DNA of 6,080 bases from Acholeplasmataceae bacterium UBA6235 (lineage in GTDB: Bacteria > Bacillota_I > Bacilli_A > Acholeplasmatales > UBA5453), in the NCBI GenBank assembly GCA_002441525.1, contig DJWH01000109.1, positions 1 through 6,080 on the forward strand, in the 5' to 3' direction. Positions 6,080 through 6,080 of the stretch are shown here, piece by piece. Below the pieces are notes generated by a model, which saw only the letters and a program-made list of their open reading frames with translations, had not been told where the DNA came from and searched no databases. Both the position numbers and the translations under genes were made by a program. Positions within the stretch are counted from its first letter, which is position 1. Each line of letters opens with the position of its first letter.

Positions 6080-6080
6080 T

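Overview
The window looks like chromosomal housekeeping DNA from a low-G+C, Bacillota/Mollicutes-type bacterium. Proteins are lysine-, isoleucine- and asparagine-rich, Shine-Dalgarno sites are of AGGAGG type, and genes are packed with overlaps. Every tryptophan I checked is TGG and TGA is used as a stop (end of the reductase gene). So it is not a TGA=Trp mycoplasma; a standard-code relative such as an Acholeplasma-type mollicute, or an Erysipelotrichia-like Bacillota, fits best. This placement is inference.

Minus strand, 4649 down to 1: one tightly packed operon read right to left, ecfA1 - ecfA2 - ecfT - truA - tmk - holB. Junctions are a 25-bp overlap, an 8-bp overlap, an 11-bp overlap, a 12-bp gap and a 13-bp overlap. 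The first three genes encode the shared energising module (two ATPases plus the coupling membrane protein) of a group II ECF vitamin/metal importer. No substrate-binding S component lies here, so the module presumably serves several encoded elsewhere. truA modifies tRNA, tmk makes dTDP, and holB, cut by the left edge, encodes the delta-prime subunit of the replicative clamp loader.

Positions 4650-4768 form a 119-bp divergent promoter region, with a minus-strand extended -10 box for the ECF operon and a plus-strand -10 box for trxA.

Plus strand, 4769-5933: trxA and a thioredoxin-reductase-like flavoprotein gene, 1 bp apart. The thioredoxin has CRPC instead of CGPC. The reductase keeps its FAD motifs and redox CVTC pair but lacks the recognisable NADPH-binding signatures. 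It is therefore a candidate for a pyridine-nucleotide-independent (ferredoxin-linked, FFTR-like) thioredoxin reductase. This redox pair is the most interesting content.

Positions 5934-6080 carry no complete gene. There is a weak AT-rich inverted repeat right after the reductase stop and, at the right edge on the minus strand, a 24-codon open frame ending in TAG that may be the 3' end of a convergent gene. No convincing rho-independent terminator, tRNA, rRNA, CRISPR array or mobile element was seen.
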